From contig NZ_JACWUO010000009.1 of assembly GCF_020857975.1 (NCBI RefSeq), forward strand, positions 97,521-161,520: a stretch of 64,000 bases of DNA, read 5' to 3'. How positions within the stretch are numbered: position 1 is the first letter of the stretch; each line of letters starts with the position of its first letter. Source of the DNA: Stenotrophomonas rhizophila. GTDB taxonomy: Bacteria > Pseudomonadota > Gammaproteobacteria > Xanthomonadales > Xanthomonadaceae. Positions 19,025-27,470 of this stretch are shown here, one piece after another. The translations under genes were made by a program, and so were the position numbers. The notes under the pieces are model-generated. The model made no database searches and had not been told where the DNA came from. It saw only the letters and a list, made by a program, of their open reading frames with translations.

Positions 19025-19764
19025 CGGCGCAGCCAATGTCGCGGCAACGGCGTGTCCTGCTCGATGCCGGCCAAGCCGAAACCACCCACCTGGCCGAAAT
19101 CCTCGCGGTGGATTTCGCCAGGCTGCTGGGCAGCGTCGCCCCCGCGCTGCCGGCTGCCGCGCTGGCCAGCATGGGCAAGGCCGCCGGCAGTGGTATCACC
19201 GTGCGCATGCAGGGCGCAGCCACCCTGCTGCGCGCGCATGCACTGGGCGATGCCGCGCAGTGGCGCGAGCACCGCAGCGACACCGTGCGCGGCTGGGCCT
19301 GCTACCTGATCGGCAGCGACCCGCGCCTGTCGCTGGAGCACAAGCTCGATGCATTGCGCGCGCTGGCCGACGACGGTCATTTTGGCGTGCGCGAATGGGC
19401 CTGGCTGGCCGTGCGCCCGCACATCGCCGCAGAACCGCTGCGGGTGCTGGCGCATCTGCAGCCGTGGACCGCCGATGCGTCGGCCAATGTGCGCCGCTTC
19501 GCCTGCGAAGCGCTGCGCCCCCGCGGCGTATGGGCCGCGCATATCGCCCTGTTCAAGCAGGAGCCGCAGCATGCGCAGGGCCTGCTGGAGGCGCTGTGCT
19601 GCGATCAGTCGCGCTATGTGCAGGACGCGGTCGGCAACTGGTTGAACGACGCCGGCAAGAGCCAGCCCGACTGGGTGCGCGCGCTGTGCGCCTGCTGGCA
19701 GCAATGCCATGCCGATGATCCGGCCAACACCCATATCCGCAAGCGCGCGTTGCGCTCGCTCTGA
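19021..19764 (+). CDS. HEAT-repeat DNA alkylation repair protein (AlkD/AlkC-like)
   Basis: The product is 247 aa and all helical. Repeats such as DTVRGWACYLIG, HFGVREWAWLAVRP and SANVRRFACEALRP are typical of the AlkD/AlkC superfamily, as is the ending THIRKRALRSL. These glycosylases remove 3-methyladenine and related bulky cationic bases without base flipping in the known cases. The ATG overlaps the marR stop (ATGA), so expression is coupled to a MarR-type regulator. I cannot tell AlkC from AlkD/AlkF-type activity by eye. Confidence 0.75.
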   Translation: MTAQPMSRQRRVLLDAGQAETTHLAEILAVDFARLLGSVAPALPAAALASMGKAAGSGITVRMQGAATLLRAHALGDAAQWREHRSDTVRGWACYLIGSDPRLSLEHKLDALRALADDGHFGVREWAWLAVRPHIAAEPLRVLAHLQPWTADASANVRRFACEALRPRGVWAAHIALFKQEPQHAQGLLEALCCDQSRYVQDAVGNWLNDAGKSQPDWVRALCACWQQCHADDPANTHIRKRALRSL

Positions 19765-19778
19765 CCCCAGGAAGCGCC

Positions 19779-20126
19779 ATGTCGTACATGTTGATCGAGC
19801 TCTACACCGCCACCCCCGCCTGGACCGCGCTGGATGCGTTGTCGCGTGCGGCCTTGTTCGCCCGCATCGGCGCCGGCATGCAGCACGTGGATCCCACCCG
19901 GATCACGCCGCTGGCGATGGGCCCGCTGGACCATAACGTGCCGCATACCAGTGCCGAGCAGTTCTACGCGGTCTGGCAGTGCAGCGCGCGCCAGGACGCC
20001 GATGCCCTGCTGGCGGCAATCGAAGCAACCGGCTGGCACACCTATTTCACCACCACCCACGTCGCCGGCACCGCCGGCGGGTTGCAGCAGCACCTGGCCG
20101 AGTTGGCGGGGCTGCCCAAGGCGTAA
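19779..20126 (+). CDS. Small cytoplasmic protein of unknown function (DUF6616-like)
   Basis: The product is 115 aa with an AGGAAG ribosome site. It begins MSYMLIELYTATPAW and has conserved-looking segments MGPLDHNVPH, EQFYAVWQC and TGWHTYFTTTHVAG. It resembles a small alpha/beta barrel dimer of the DUF6616 type, but the assignment is by memory and weak. It lies 14 bp after the alkylation-repair gene and may be in the same transcript. No membrane segment or signal peptide is present. Confidence 0.6.
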   Translation: MSYMLIELYTATPAWTALDALSRAALFARIGAGMQHVDPTRITPLAMGPLDHNVPHTSAEQFYAVWQCSARQDADALLAAIEATGWHTYFTTTHVAGTAGGLQQHLAELAGLPKA

Positions 20127-20215
20127 GCGAGGCAGCGGCGACGGCTGAACATGCGGTTCCAGTTGCGTTTGAAACATTTTGCGCTGCGCAGAAGCTGTGC
20201 TATCAATACTCCCCA

Positions 20216-20296
20216 ATGAACGCACGCCACGCCAATTCCTACTTTTGGTATTACTTTCCGAAGCCACCGGCGGAGGAAGGCATGCGCTCACCCTGA
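20216..20296 (+). CDS. Leader peptide with clustered aromatic codons
   Basis: This is a 26-codon ORF, too short for normal gene finding. Residues 9-14 are Tyr-Phe-Trp-Tyr-Tyr-Phe (20240-20257). The stop at 20294-20296 is 24 bp before a perfect terminator, and the DAHP synthase gene follows. This is the standard arrangement of ribosome-mediated attenuation: scarcity of charged Tyr, Phe or Trp tRNA would stall the ribosome and prevent terminator formation. No strong ribosome site is visible. TATCAA at 20201-20206 could be a -10 box, which would make the leader transcript very short. Confidence 0.8.
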   Translation: MNARHANSYFWYYFPKPPAEEGMRSP

Positions 20297-20349
20297 AGAA
20301 AGCTTCAGACGCATACCCGAAAGCCGCCAGCGCACCTGGCGGCTTTTTT
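20293..20349 (+). terminator. Attenuator: pause stem and intrinsic terminator before DAHP synthase
   Basis: CTGAAG and CTTCAG (20293-20308) form a small stem at the leader stop. The terminator has ten-pair arms AAGCCGCCAG (20321-20330) and CTGGCGGCTT (20336-20345) followed by T's to 20349. GGCGG at 20269-20273 can pair with CCGCC at 20324-20328 and would be an antiterminator strand exposed or covered by ribosome position. The terminator precedes the AAGGAG ribosome site of the synthase. Confidence 0.85.
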
Positions 20350-20392
20350 GTTGCCGCCGCGCTGGGGCCCCCACTTCCAAGGAGTTTCCCCG

Positions 20393-21463
<1,071 letters not shown>

Positions 21464-21466
<3 letters not shown>

Positions 21467-21519
21467 GTACCGACGGTTGGTCGGTACACCACCTCACCCG
21501 ACCAACGGTCGGGCGCTAC
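21464..21519. repeat. Inverted pair of GTAG-type (SMAG) palindromes after aroG
   Basis: The first copy has CTAG then GTACCGAC and GTCGGTAC (21464-21487); its TAG is the aroG stop. The second copy is reversed, with CCGACC and GGTCGG (21498-21512) ending in CTAC (21516-21519). Facing pairs of this kind are a known form of SMAG repeats. Confidence 0.7.
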
Positions 21520-21520
21520 C

Positions 21521-21549
21521 GGTGCATTGAACGTCCCGTTCAATGCACC
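21521..21549. terminator. Perfect 13-pair hairpin between convergent aroG and TRIC genes
   Basis: GGTGCATTGAACG and CGTTCAATGCACC flank a three-base loop, and the right arm covers the stop codon of the minus-strand TRIC gene. There is no T-run on either side. It may act as a bidirectional transcription barrier or RNA end-stabiliser. Confidence 0.45.
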
Positions 21550-22157
21550 TCGTCGCGGTAGACGAACTTGGGCATTTCCCATTTGAAATGGATCGCCAGC
21601 AGGCGCAGCAGGAAGCCGCCGCCCAGGCACCACAGCGTGGCCGCGTTGAGCGATACGCCCAGTTCCAGCAGCACCAGCCACGCCGCGCCGGTCAGCAGGG
21701 TGATCACCGCGTACAGCTCCTTCTGGAAGATCAGCGGCACCTCGTTGCACAGCACATCGCGCAGTACCCCGCCGAAGGCGCCGGTCAACATGCCGGCGAT
21801 CAGCACGATCGGCGCGGCGTGCCCGCCCTCGCGTGCCACCGCGCAGCCGATCAGGGTGAAGCAGATCAGCCCCAGCCCGTCCAGCACCAGGAAGGTGCGG
21901 CGGAAATGATGCATCCAGCGCGCCACCCAGGTGGCGATCAACGCCGCGCAGATGGTGAAGCCCAGGTACTCGGGGTGCTTGACCCAGCCCAGGGGATAGT
22001 GGCCCAGCACGATGTCGCGCAACGAGCCACCGCCCAGTGCGGTGACGCAGGCGATGATGATCACGCCAAACAGGTCCATGCGCCGCCGCCCGGCCGACAG
22101 CGCACCGGTCATGGCTTCGGCGGAAATGGCGATGAGGTAGATCAGGGAGAGCAGCAT
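21540..22157 (-). CDS. Trimeric intracellular cation (TRIC) channel family protein (UPF0126)
   Basis: The product is 205 aa with about seven membrane spans, in the duplicated three-helix arrangement of the family. The glycine-rich pairs GGGSLRDIVLG and FGGVLRDVLCN are the two family signatures. The ATG at 22157 has GGAG about seven bases upstream; 17 further in-frame upstream codons lie in the leader and are not used. Family members conduct K+ and some may move amino acids. A tandem glycine riboswitch lies in the leader, so the protein is probably linked to glycine export or to balancing the cell during glycine excess. Confidence 0.92.
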   Translation of the reverse strand: MLLSLIYLIAISAEAMTGALSAGRRRMDLFGVIIIACVTALGGGSLRDIVLGHYPLGWVKHPEYLGFTICAALIATWVARWMHHFRRTFLVLDGLGLICFTLIGCAVAREGGHAAPIVLIAGMLTGAFGGVLRDVLCNEVPLIFQKELYAVITLLTGAAWLVLLELGVSLNAATLWCLGGGFLLRLLAIHFKWEMPKFVYRDEVH

Positions 22158-22207
22158 GGGGAACTCCGGACACGTCAGGCGGAAGGCGGAAACACGCAGC
22201 CGGCACA

Positions 22208-22224
22208 CCCGTGCGGTGCACGGG
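22208..22224 (-). other. Hairpin in the riboswitch expression platform
   Basis: CCCGTGC and GCACGGG form a seven-pair stem between the second aptamer and the start of the TRIC gene. There is no U-run after it on the minus strand, so it does not look like a simple terminator. It may take part in access to the ribosome site. Confidence 0.4.
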
Positions 22225-22246
22225 CGTGAGGGTGAGATTCCGTTGC

Positions 22247-22437
22247 CGCTCCCGCTGTCCTTTTGCCTGAGAGTTCGGTGGCCAAGGCCACGTGCCCCTT
22301 CGGCGGGTCATTGAAGACCTCTCTCCAGATCGGCGTGTCGGATGCATGGTTGGTGGCGTATCACGCCACCGGCCTGAGCGATTATGGGAGCCTGCGCCTT
22401 CGGCGGGCGCCAGCGCGGCGCCTCTCTCCTGCATCCG
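22247..22437 (-). promoter_or_regulatory. Tandem glycine riboswitch
   Basis: On the minus strand, aptamer I contains GGAGAGAGGC, GCCGAAGGCGCAGG and GCTCAGGC (22437 to about 22340). Aptamer II contains GGAGAGAGGTC, GCCGAAGGGGCA and ACTCTCAGGCAAAAGGACAG (about 22331 to 22250). These are the hallmark conserved blocks of both glycine-binding domains. P1 of aptamer I can form from GGATGCA and TGCATCC. In its joining region the usual AAAAGGAC is replaced by a hairpin with arms GGTGGCGT and ACGCCACC (22352-22370). Glycine binding most likely turns on the downstream TRIC channel gene. Confidence 0.93.
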
Positions 22438-22443
22438 GGGCGG

Positions 22444-22449
22444 ATTCTA
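22444..22449 (-). promoter_or_regulatory. Probable -10 box for the riboswitch transcript
   Basis: TAGAAT reads on the minus strand, seven bases before the 5' end of the first aptamer. The spacing fits a transcript that begins at the aptamer. No good -35 is present. Confidence 0.5.
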
Positions 22450-22485
22450 GCAGCCGCCGCGCCCCGGTTGGTCGATAATCCCGGT

Positions 22486-22749
22486 ATGCCCGCTGAACCC
22501 GCCCCCTGGTATGTGTACCTGCTGGAATGCCGCAACGGCAGCTACTACGCCGGCATCAGCAACGACGTGGAGGCCCGCTTCCAGGCCCACCTGGCCGGCA
22601 AAGGGGCCCGCTACACCCGCGCCAACCCGCCGTTGAAGGTGTTGGCGATGCGTGCCTACCCGGACCGGGCGGCGGCGTCGAAGGCCGAATGGCAGCTCAA
22701 GCGCCAGCCACGCGGGCGCAAGCTGGCGTGGCTGCAGGACAGCCCGTAG
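22486..22749 (+). CDS. GIY-YIG nuclease-superfamily protein (UPF0213-like)
   Basis: The product is 87 aa. The motifs WYVYLLEC and YYAGISND are the GIY-YIG strand pair. They are followed by Arg in [11 protein letters not shown] and by [13 protein letters not shown], where the catalytic glutamate is expected. Small stand-alone members (YhbQ-like) are thought to act on nucleic acid structures, but their role is poorly known. The gene begins opposite the riboswitch promoter. Its stop codon TAG is part of the GTAG foot of a SMAG palindrome. Confidence 0.9.
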   Translation: MPAEPAPWYVYLLECRNGSYYAGISNDVEARFQAHLAGKGARYTRANPPLKVLAMRAYPDRAAASKAEWQLKRQPRGRKLAWLQDSP

Positions 22750-22768
22750 AGCCGGGCTCTGCCCGGCT
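22746..22768. repeat. GTAG-type (SMAG) palindrome supplying a stop codon
   Basis: GTAG at 22746-22749 is followed by AGCCGGGC, TCT and GCCCGGCT, a perfect eight-pair stem. The TAG terminates the GIY-YIG gene. Confidence 0.75.
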
Positions 22769-22834
22769 GCGCGTGACGCTGGCTCGCCGTCACGGCGTAG
22801 GCCACAATCAGCCGACCACCGGGAGGGAACCAGG

Positions 22835-23310
22835 ATGTTCGATCTCCAACGAAAGCCGCTGACAGGAACGCGCACGACGTGGCTCCTGTCGCTCCCCGCG
22901 CTGCTGCTCGGCCTGGTGATCGCCGCGCCCGCATCGGCGGCCAGGCCCGTGAACGCACTGCGGTATGGCGACATCGCCCCGGCCGATTCCTTCCGTGCCG
23001 CCTACGCCCCGATGCCATCGCGGCCGCGCGAACGCCGCTCGACCCGGCCAACGTGCCCGCCCACCTTCGTGGCCTGGTGCCGCTGGCCGAATACTGGGGC
23101 ATCGGCGACGACGTCCTCCGCGAGATGATGCAGGAGGGGGAGAGCCCGGCGAAGAAGAAGGCGATGGCCGATGCGGTCACCCCGCACAATGGGGCAATCA
23201 CGGCCTGGCTGAACGGTCTTCGCACGGGTGAGCCGATGAGCGACGAGGCGGCCGCCTTCATGTACATGCAGCTGGGCCTGACCGAATTGGAGCTGTTCCG
23301 CGAGGAATGA
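22835..23310 (+). pseudogene. Secreted hypothetical protein gene with a frameshift
   Basis: The start at 22835 has a GGAGG ribosome site and encodes a signal peptide (LLSLPALLLGLVIAAPASA) in one frame. About 60 codons in, near GCCCCGATGCC (about 23010), the coherent protein moves to another frame: AARTPLDPANVPAHLRGL and so on to the TGA at 23308-23310. One missing base explains it. The intact protein would be about 158 aa, exported, with an acidic helical C-terminal half. No family is recognised. It is either a recent pseudogene or an assembly error. Confidence 0.6.
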
Positions 23311-23341
23311 GCTGCGCCACTTACCCGAGGGAAACCCTGCG

Positions 23342-23782
23342 ATGACCCCGCTTGCCCTGTTGCTCGCCCTTGCCGGCGCTACTACACCTGCCGCCCCCGC
23401 CATCGATCCCGCCACGCGTGCCGCGATCGAAGCCACCTGCCTGGACTACGTGGACGGCCAGCTCGAAGGCGATCCGGCCCGGGTGGCGCGTTCGCTGCAC
23501 CCGGACCTGGCCAAGCGCGCGATCCTCGGCGACACCCCGGACGAGCGCCTGGGCCTGCGCCGGATGTCGAAGGAAGAACTGGTGGCGCTTACCCGGCAGG
23601 GCGCGTTGAAGACGCCCCGGGACCAATGGAACCGCAGCTGCAAGGTGCTCGATGTCACCGGCAACGCGGGCTCGGTGCGGCTGGAAACGCCCTGGTTCGT
23701 CGACTACTTCCACATGGGCCGGTTCGGCGAGCGCTGGATCATCGTCAACGCGCTGTGGTACAGCAAACCGAAGGCGCCATAG
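23342..23782 (+). CDS. Exported NTF2-like (putative lumazine-binding) protein
   Basis: The product is 146 aa. A short signal peptide (ALLLALAGATTPAAPA) is followed by a cone-shaped NTF2-like fold: IEATCLDYVDGQLEGDP (helices), VARSLHPDLAKR, and strands ending FVDYFHMGRFGERWIIVNALWY. This is the same fold as the first domain of the DJ-1 fusion at 2587-3846. Members of this group are mostly uncharacterised. It begins 31 bp after the frameshifted gene and may share its transcript. Confidence 0.75.
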   Translation: MTPLALLLALAGATTPAAPAIDPATRAAIEATCLDYVDGQLEGDPARVARSLHPDLAKRAILGDTPDERLGLRRMSKEELVALTRQGALKTPRDQWNRSCKVLDVTGNAGSVRLETPWFVDYFHMGRFGERWIIVNALWYSKPKAP

Positions 23783-23785
23783 GCG

Positions 23786-23928
23786 GTGGGCGCGGCCGGC
23801 AAGGCCTGGGCTGGGCTGCTGCTGGCGGTGGTACTGATCGGTACTCTGGATCACCCGGCACTGGACGGCCACGCAGATCGCCGATACCGCCCGGGTGGAG
23901 GGATTCTGCCAGGTGCGTAATCGCCCTA
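23786..23928 (+). pseudogene. Possible remnant of a small membrane-anchored protein gene
   Basis: From GTG 23786 the frame gives a membrane helix (WAGLLLAVVLIGT). A coherent continuation (WITRHWTATQIADTAR) is found one frame over. It runs into the convergent gene at 23926. This could be a decayed or frameshifted gene, but the evidence is only how the peptide reads. Confidence 0.2.
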
Positions 23929-24189
23929 GCGCGGCGGCAGCGCGAACATCAGGATGACGCACAGCGCCAGCAGGCCCACCAGCACCCAGCGCAACCCCTC
24001 CGGTGGCAGGAAGCCGAACAGGCGCACGTCCTGCCCGTCGAAGCGGTAGCCGCATTTCGGGCAGCGCACCACCATCTGCACGTTTCGGGCGGTGATGGCA
24101 TTGAAGAACATCGGCACGCCGCTGCGAAACAGTGCCTTGCGCGAATCGAAGCGCGTTGAACAGCGCGGGCAGGTTTCCAGGTTGCTCAT
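23926..24189 (-). CDS. Small zinc-ribbon membrane protein, 87 aa
   Basis: Two CxxC knuckles (CPRC near residue 7 and CPKCGY near residue 43) form a probable zinc ribbon. A C-terminal membrane helix (WVLVGLLALCVILMFAL) follows. The protein would sit in the inner membrane with its ribbon in the cytoplasm. Its ATG overlaps the stop of the NADH dehydrogenase gene (ATGA), so it is translated after that gene and may assist it. No family name is certain. Confidence 0.75.
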   Translation of the reverse strand: MSNLETCPRCSTRFDSRKALFRSGVPMFFNAITARNVQMVVRCPKCGYRFDGQDVRLFGFLPPEGLRWVLVGLLALCVILMFALPPR

Positions 24190-25496
24190 GCGGTGGGGCC
24201 CTGGTGGGTGTCGGTCGGTTGCCTTGGTCGCCGATCCTCGCGGTCGTCCCCAAAGATGATCCGCGCGCTGCGCTGGTAGCTCCAGTACGCCACGGCCCAG
24301 TTCAGCAGCACCACCAGGCGGTTGCGGAAGCCGATCAGGAAGAACACGTGCGCGGCCAGCCAGAACCACCAGGCCAGCACGCCGGACAGTTGCAACCGGC
24401 CCAGGTGCACGATCGCGGCCATGCGCCCGATCGTGGCCAGGTTGCCGAAGTCCTGGTACTTGAACGGGCCCGGCGCGGGTTTGTTTTCCAGCCGCGCGCC
24501 GATGATGGCCGCCACGTGCCTGCCCATCTGCTTGGCCGCCGGGGCCACGCCCGGTACCGGCTTGCCGTCGGCCTGGCTGAGCGCGGCCAGGTCGCCGGCG
24601 ACGAAGATCTCCGGGTGGCCGTCGAGGGTGAGGTCCGGCCGTACCGGCACGCGGCCGGCGCGATCCAGCGGCACCTCCAGGGTGCGTGCCAGCGGCGAGG
24701 CGGCCACGCCGGCGGCCCAGACCACGGTGCGTGCCGGCACGAACTGGTTGCCCAGCTGGAAGCCGTCGCTGTTGATGTCGCTGACCGGGGTGCCGGTGAG
24801 TACTTCCACGCCCAGTTTTTCCAGCTGGCGGCGTGCCTTCAGCGACAGCACCTCGGGGAAGGTGGACAGCACCCGCGGTCCGGCTTCCACCAGCCGCACC
24901 TTGGCGCTGGCCGGGTCGATATGACGGAATTCGTTGCGCAGCGTGTGCCGGGCGATTTCGGCCAGGGTGCCGGCCAGCTCCACCCCGGTCGGGCCGCCGC
25001 CGACCACGGCAAAACTCAGCCAGGCCGCCTTGCGCGCCGGGTCCGGTTCGGCTTCGGCGCGCTCGAAGGCCAGCAGCAGCTTGCGGCGCAGCGCGATCGC
25101 ATCGTCCAGGGTCTTCAGCCCGGGCGCGTCGGCGGCCCACTCGTCGTGGCCGAAGTAGGCATGGGTGGCGCCGGTGCACAGCATCAAGGTGTCGTAGCCG
25201 AGCTGGCTGCCGTCGGCCAGGGTGATCTGCCGGGCCTGCTTGTCGATCGCGGTGACCTCGCCCAGGCGCACTTCGACGTTGCGCTGGTCGCCCAGAATGT
25301 GGCGCAGCGGCGCGGCGATATCCGGCGCCGACAGCCCGGCGGTGGCCACCTGGTACAGCAGCGGCTGGAACAGGTGGTGGTTGCGGCGGTCCACCAGGGT
25401 GATGCGGATGCGCGCCCTGGCCAATGCGCGGGTGGCCCAGAGGCCGGCGAAACCACCACCGATGATGACCAGGTGGGGCAGGGGATCGCGGGTCAT
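24186..25496 (-). CDS. Type II NADH:quinone oxidoreductase-like FAD protein
   Basis: The product is 436 aa from the ATG at 25496. FAD binding is shown by VIIGGGFAGLWATRAL at the N-terminus. NAD(P)H binding is shown by AVVGGGPTGVELAGTLAEI near residue 163, and the second FAD contact is GHPEIFVAGDLA. The C-terminal 80 residues hold two hydrophobic segments (VLAWWFWLAAHVFFLIGF and nearby) that attach it to the membrane. It should pass electrons from NADH to quinone without pumping protons. The upstream open frame to 25931 is not needed. It is coupled to the small zinc-ribbon gene. Confidence 0.9.
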   Translation of the reverse strand: MTRDPLPHLVIIGGGFAGLWATRALARARIRITLVDRRNHHLFQPLLYQVATAGLSAPDIAAPLRHILGDQRNVEVRLGEVTAIDKQARQITLADGSQLGYDTLMLCTGATHAYFGHDEWAADAPGLKTLDDAIALRRKLLLAFERAEAEPDPARKAAWLSFAVVGGGPTGVELAGTLAEIARHTLRNEFRHIDPASAKVRLVEAGPRVLSTFPEVLSLKARRQLEKLGVEVLTGTPVSDINSDGFQLGNQFVPARTVVWAAGVAASPLARTLEVPLDRAGRVPVRPDLTLDGHPEIFVAGDLAALSQADGKPVPGVAPAAKQMGRHVAAIIGARLENKPAPGPFKYQDFGNLATIGRMAAIVHLGRLQLSGVLAWWFWLAAHVFFLIGFRNRLVVLLNWAVAYWSYQRSARIIFGDDREDRRPRQPTDTHQGPTA

Positions 25497-25660
25497 GCAA
25501 GGACTCCTTGGCGGGGGCCGGCCCTCCGGCCCCATGGATTCATGGTCGACACCGCCTATCCTCGCACGTGAAGCGGGGTGTTCACCTGGATGGCCGATAC
25601 TGGGTTCAGGGGCCGTCGCGCTTGCCGGCGGCCGATCCATCCCCGTGCTGGAGAATGACG

Positions 25661-26422
25661 ATGACCGAACCGGAAAAGCGCATCGCCTTGTTGATCGATG
25701 CCGACAACGCACCTTCATCCAAGATTGACGTGGTGCTGGCCGAAGTGGCCCGTTACGGGGTGGCCAATGTGCGCCGCGCCTACGGCAACTGGAAGAGTCC
25801 GCGGCTGAAGGGCTGGGAATCGGTGCTGCATGCCTATGCGATCCGCCCCATCCAGCAGTTCGCCTACAGCCGCGGCAAGAACGCCTCGGACATGGCGATG
25901 GTGATCGATGCGATGGACATGCTGTACGCACGCAACCTGGATGGCTTTGCGATCGTGTCCAGCGATGCCGATTTCACCCCGCTGGTGATGCGGCTGCTCA
26001 CCGATGGGGTCAAGGTGTATGGGTTTGGCGAGAAGAAGACGCCGGAGCCGTTCGTCAATGCCTGCTCCAAGTTCACCTACCTCGAAGCGCTGGGGCAGGG
26101 CCACGCCACCGACCCGGAGCTGGAGCAGGACAACGAGGAAACCCGGCCGCGCAAGAGCGGGCCGGAACTGCGCAACGACACCCGGCTGGTGCAGATGCTG
26201 CGCCGCGCGGTGACTTCGGCCGAAGCCGAGGATGGCTGGTCGCACCTGGGGCCGGTGGGCAGCCAGATCGGCAACCAGGCCTCGTTCGATTCGCGCAACT
26301 ACGGCTACGGCAAGCTCAGCGAACTGCTGGCGGCGACCGGGTTGTTCGAGATGAAGAAGGAAGGCAAATCCACCTACGTGCGCGCGCTGCCGAAGAAGAG
26401 CGCGGCCAAGCCGGCCAAATAG
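25661..26422 (+). CDS. NYN-domain nuclease with C-terminal LOTUS/OST-HTH domain
   Basis: The product is 253 aa. GGAG lies seven bases before the ATG at 25661 but only one base before the in-frame ATG at 25655, which favours the second. The NYN (PIN-like) domain shows the acidic motifs LLIDADNAP, SDMAMVIDAMDML and IVSSDADFTPLVMRL. An OST-HTH/LOTUS segment (LVQMLRRAVTSAE, YGYGKLSELLAATGLF) follows the linker. The family is predicted to cleave RNA, with LOTUS domains binding G-rich RNA; bacterial roles are not settled. It stands alone. Confidence 0.88.
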   Translation: MTEPEKRIALLIDADNAPSSKIDVVLAEVARYGVANVRRAYGNWKSPRLKGWESVLHAYAIRPIQQFAYSRGKNASDMAMVIDAMDMLYARNLDGFAIVSSDADFTPLVMRLLTDGVKVYGFGEKKTPEPFVNACSKFTYLEALGQGHATDPELEQDNEETRPRKSGPELRNDTRLVQMLRRAVTSAEAEDGWSHLGPVGSQIGNQASFDSRNYGYGKLSELLAATGLFEMKKEGKSTYVRALPKKSAAKPAK

Positions 26423-26452
26423 GTACGGCGGGAGCGGCGCAATCCGCCCCTG

Positions 26453-26481
26453 GTAGGGTCGGTCGCCAGACGACTGCCGAC
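26453..26481. repeat. Degenerate GTAG-type palindrome
   Basis: GTAG is followed by GTCGG and, 14 bases on, CCGAC. The inner stem has mismatches. It is likely a diverged SMAG copy in the 265-bp gap before the GST gene; the rest of that gap shows nothing I can support. Confidence 0.4.
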
Positions 26482-26687
26482 AATCCCGCCGCGCCCGGTG
26501 GCGCATGACAACTGTCGACATGGCGCGGGGCCTGCGGCGCCGGCTTCGTTGGCCTGCCGCGCCGACATCGAACGTCGGCCGTGCAACGGCTGGCCAAGGG
26601 CCAACCCAACCGTGTGCCGACCGGCGTATCGTAGCGCCATCGCGCGGCCCGGCGCCGCCTACCTTATCCAACCGCGAGAAACCAACC

Positions 26688-27308
26688 ATGCTGAAGATCT
26701 GGGGCCGCCACAATTCCAGCAACGTGCGCAAGGTGCTCTGGTGCGCCGAGGAAACCGGGGTGCCGTACGAGTCGATCCAGGTCGGTGGCGCATTCGGCGG
26801 CACCCAGTCGCCGGAGTACCGCGCGATGAATCCCAACGGGCTGGTGCCGGTCATCGAAGACCATGGCCTGCCGCTGTGGGAGTCCAACACCATCGTGCGT
26901 TACCTGGCCGCGCGCTATGCGCTGGGCACGCTGTACCCGGAAGACGTGGTCGAGCGGGCGCAGTCGGAAAAATGGATGGACTGGACTACCTCGACCTTTT
27001 CCGGCGCGTTCCGCGACTTGTTCTGGGGCACGCTGCGCACCGCCCCGGCCGACCGCGACGAGGCACGCATCGGTGCGGCCCTGGTGCGCTCGGGCGAACT
27101 GCTGGCGATGGCCGACGCGGCACTGGCACGGCAGCCGTGGCTGTCCGGCGAACGGTTCGCGATGGGCGACATCCCGCTGGGTGCGTTCGCCTATGCGTGG
27201 TTCGAAATGCCGATCCAGCGCCCCGACCTGCCGCACCTGGCGGCCTGGTACGAACGCCTCAAGCAGCGCCCCGCCTACCAGCGCGGCGTGATGACCGAAC
27301 TGACCTGA
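26688..27308 (+). CDS. Glutathione S-transferase family protein
   Basis: The product is 206 aa with the usual two domains. The thioredoxin-like N-domain begins MLKIWGRHNSSNVRKVLW with the likely catalytic Ser at 10 or 11. It contains the cis-proline segment GLVPVI and the gamma-glutamyl site ESNTIVRYL. The all-helical C-domain ends AWYERLKQRPAYQRGV. It would conjugate or reduce small molecules with glutathione in the cytoplasm. The substrate is not predictable. There is no partner gene. Confidence 0.9.
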   Translation: MLKIWGRHNSSNVRKVLWCAEETGVPYESIQVGGAFGGTQSPEYRAMNPNGLVPVIEDHGLPLWESNTIVRYLAARYALGTLYPEDVVERAQSEKWMDWTTSTFSGAFRDLFWGTLRTAPADRDEARIGAALVRSGELLAMADAALARQPWLSGERFAMGDIPLGAFAYAWFEMPIQRPDLPHLAAWYERLKQRPAYQRGVMTELT

Positions 27309-27470
27309 CCTCCAAGGTCGCGGTGTGGATGCCGACAAGGCGATGCCGCGCCCCGATAGCCCCAACGATCGCGTGATGAAGAGCGCGTCGCCACGCGTCC
27401 GGGCAATACGGCTGCGGCAGCATCCAGCGCAGCAAAACGTGGGGCGTCAGCGCGCACGCGATGGCGCACC

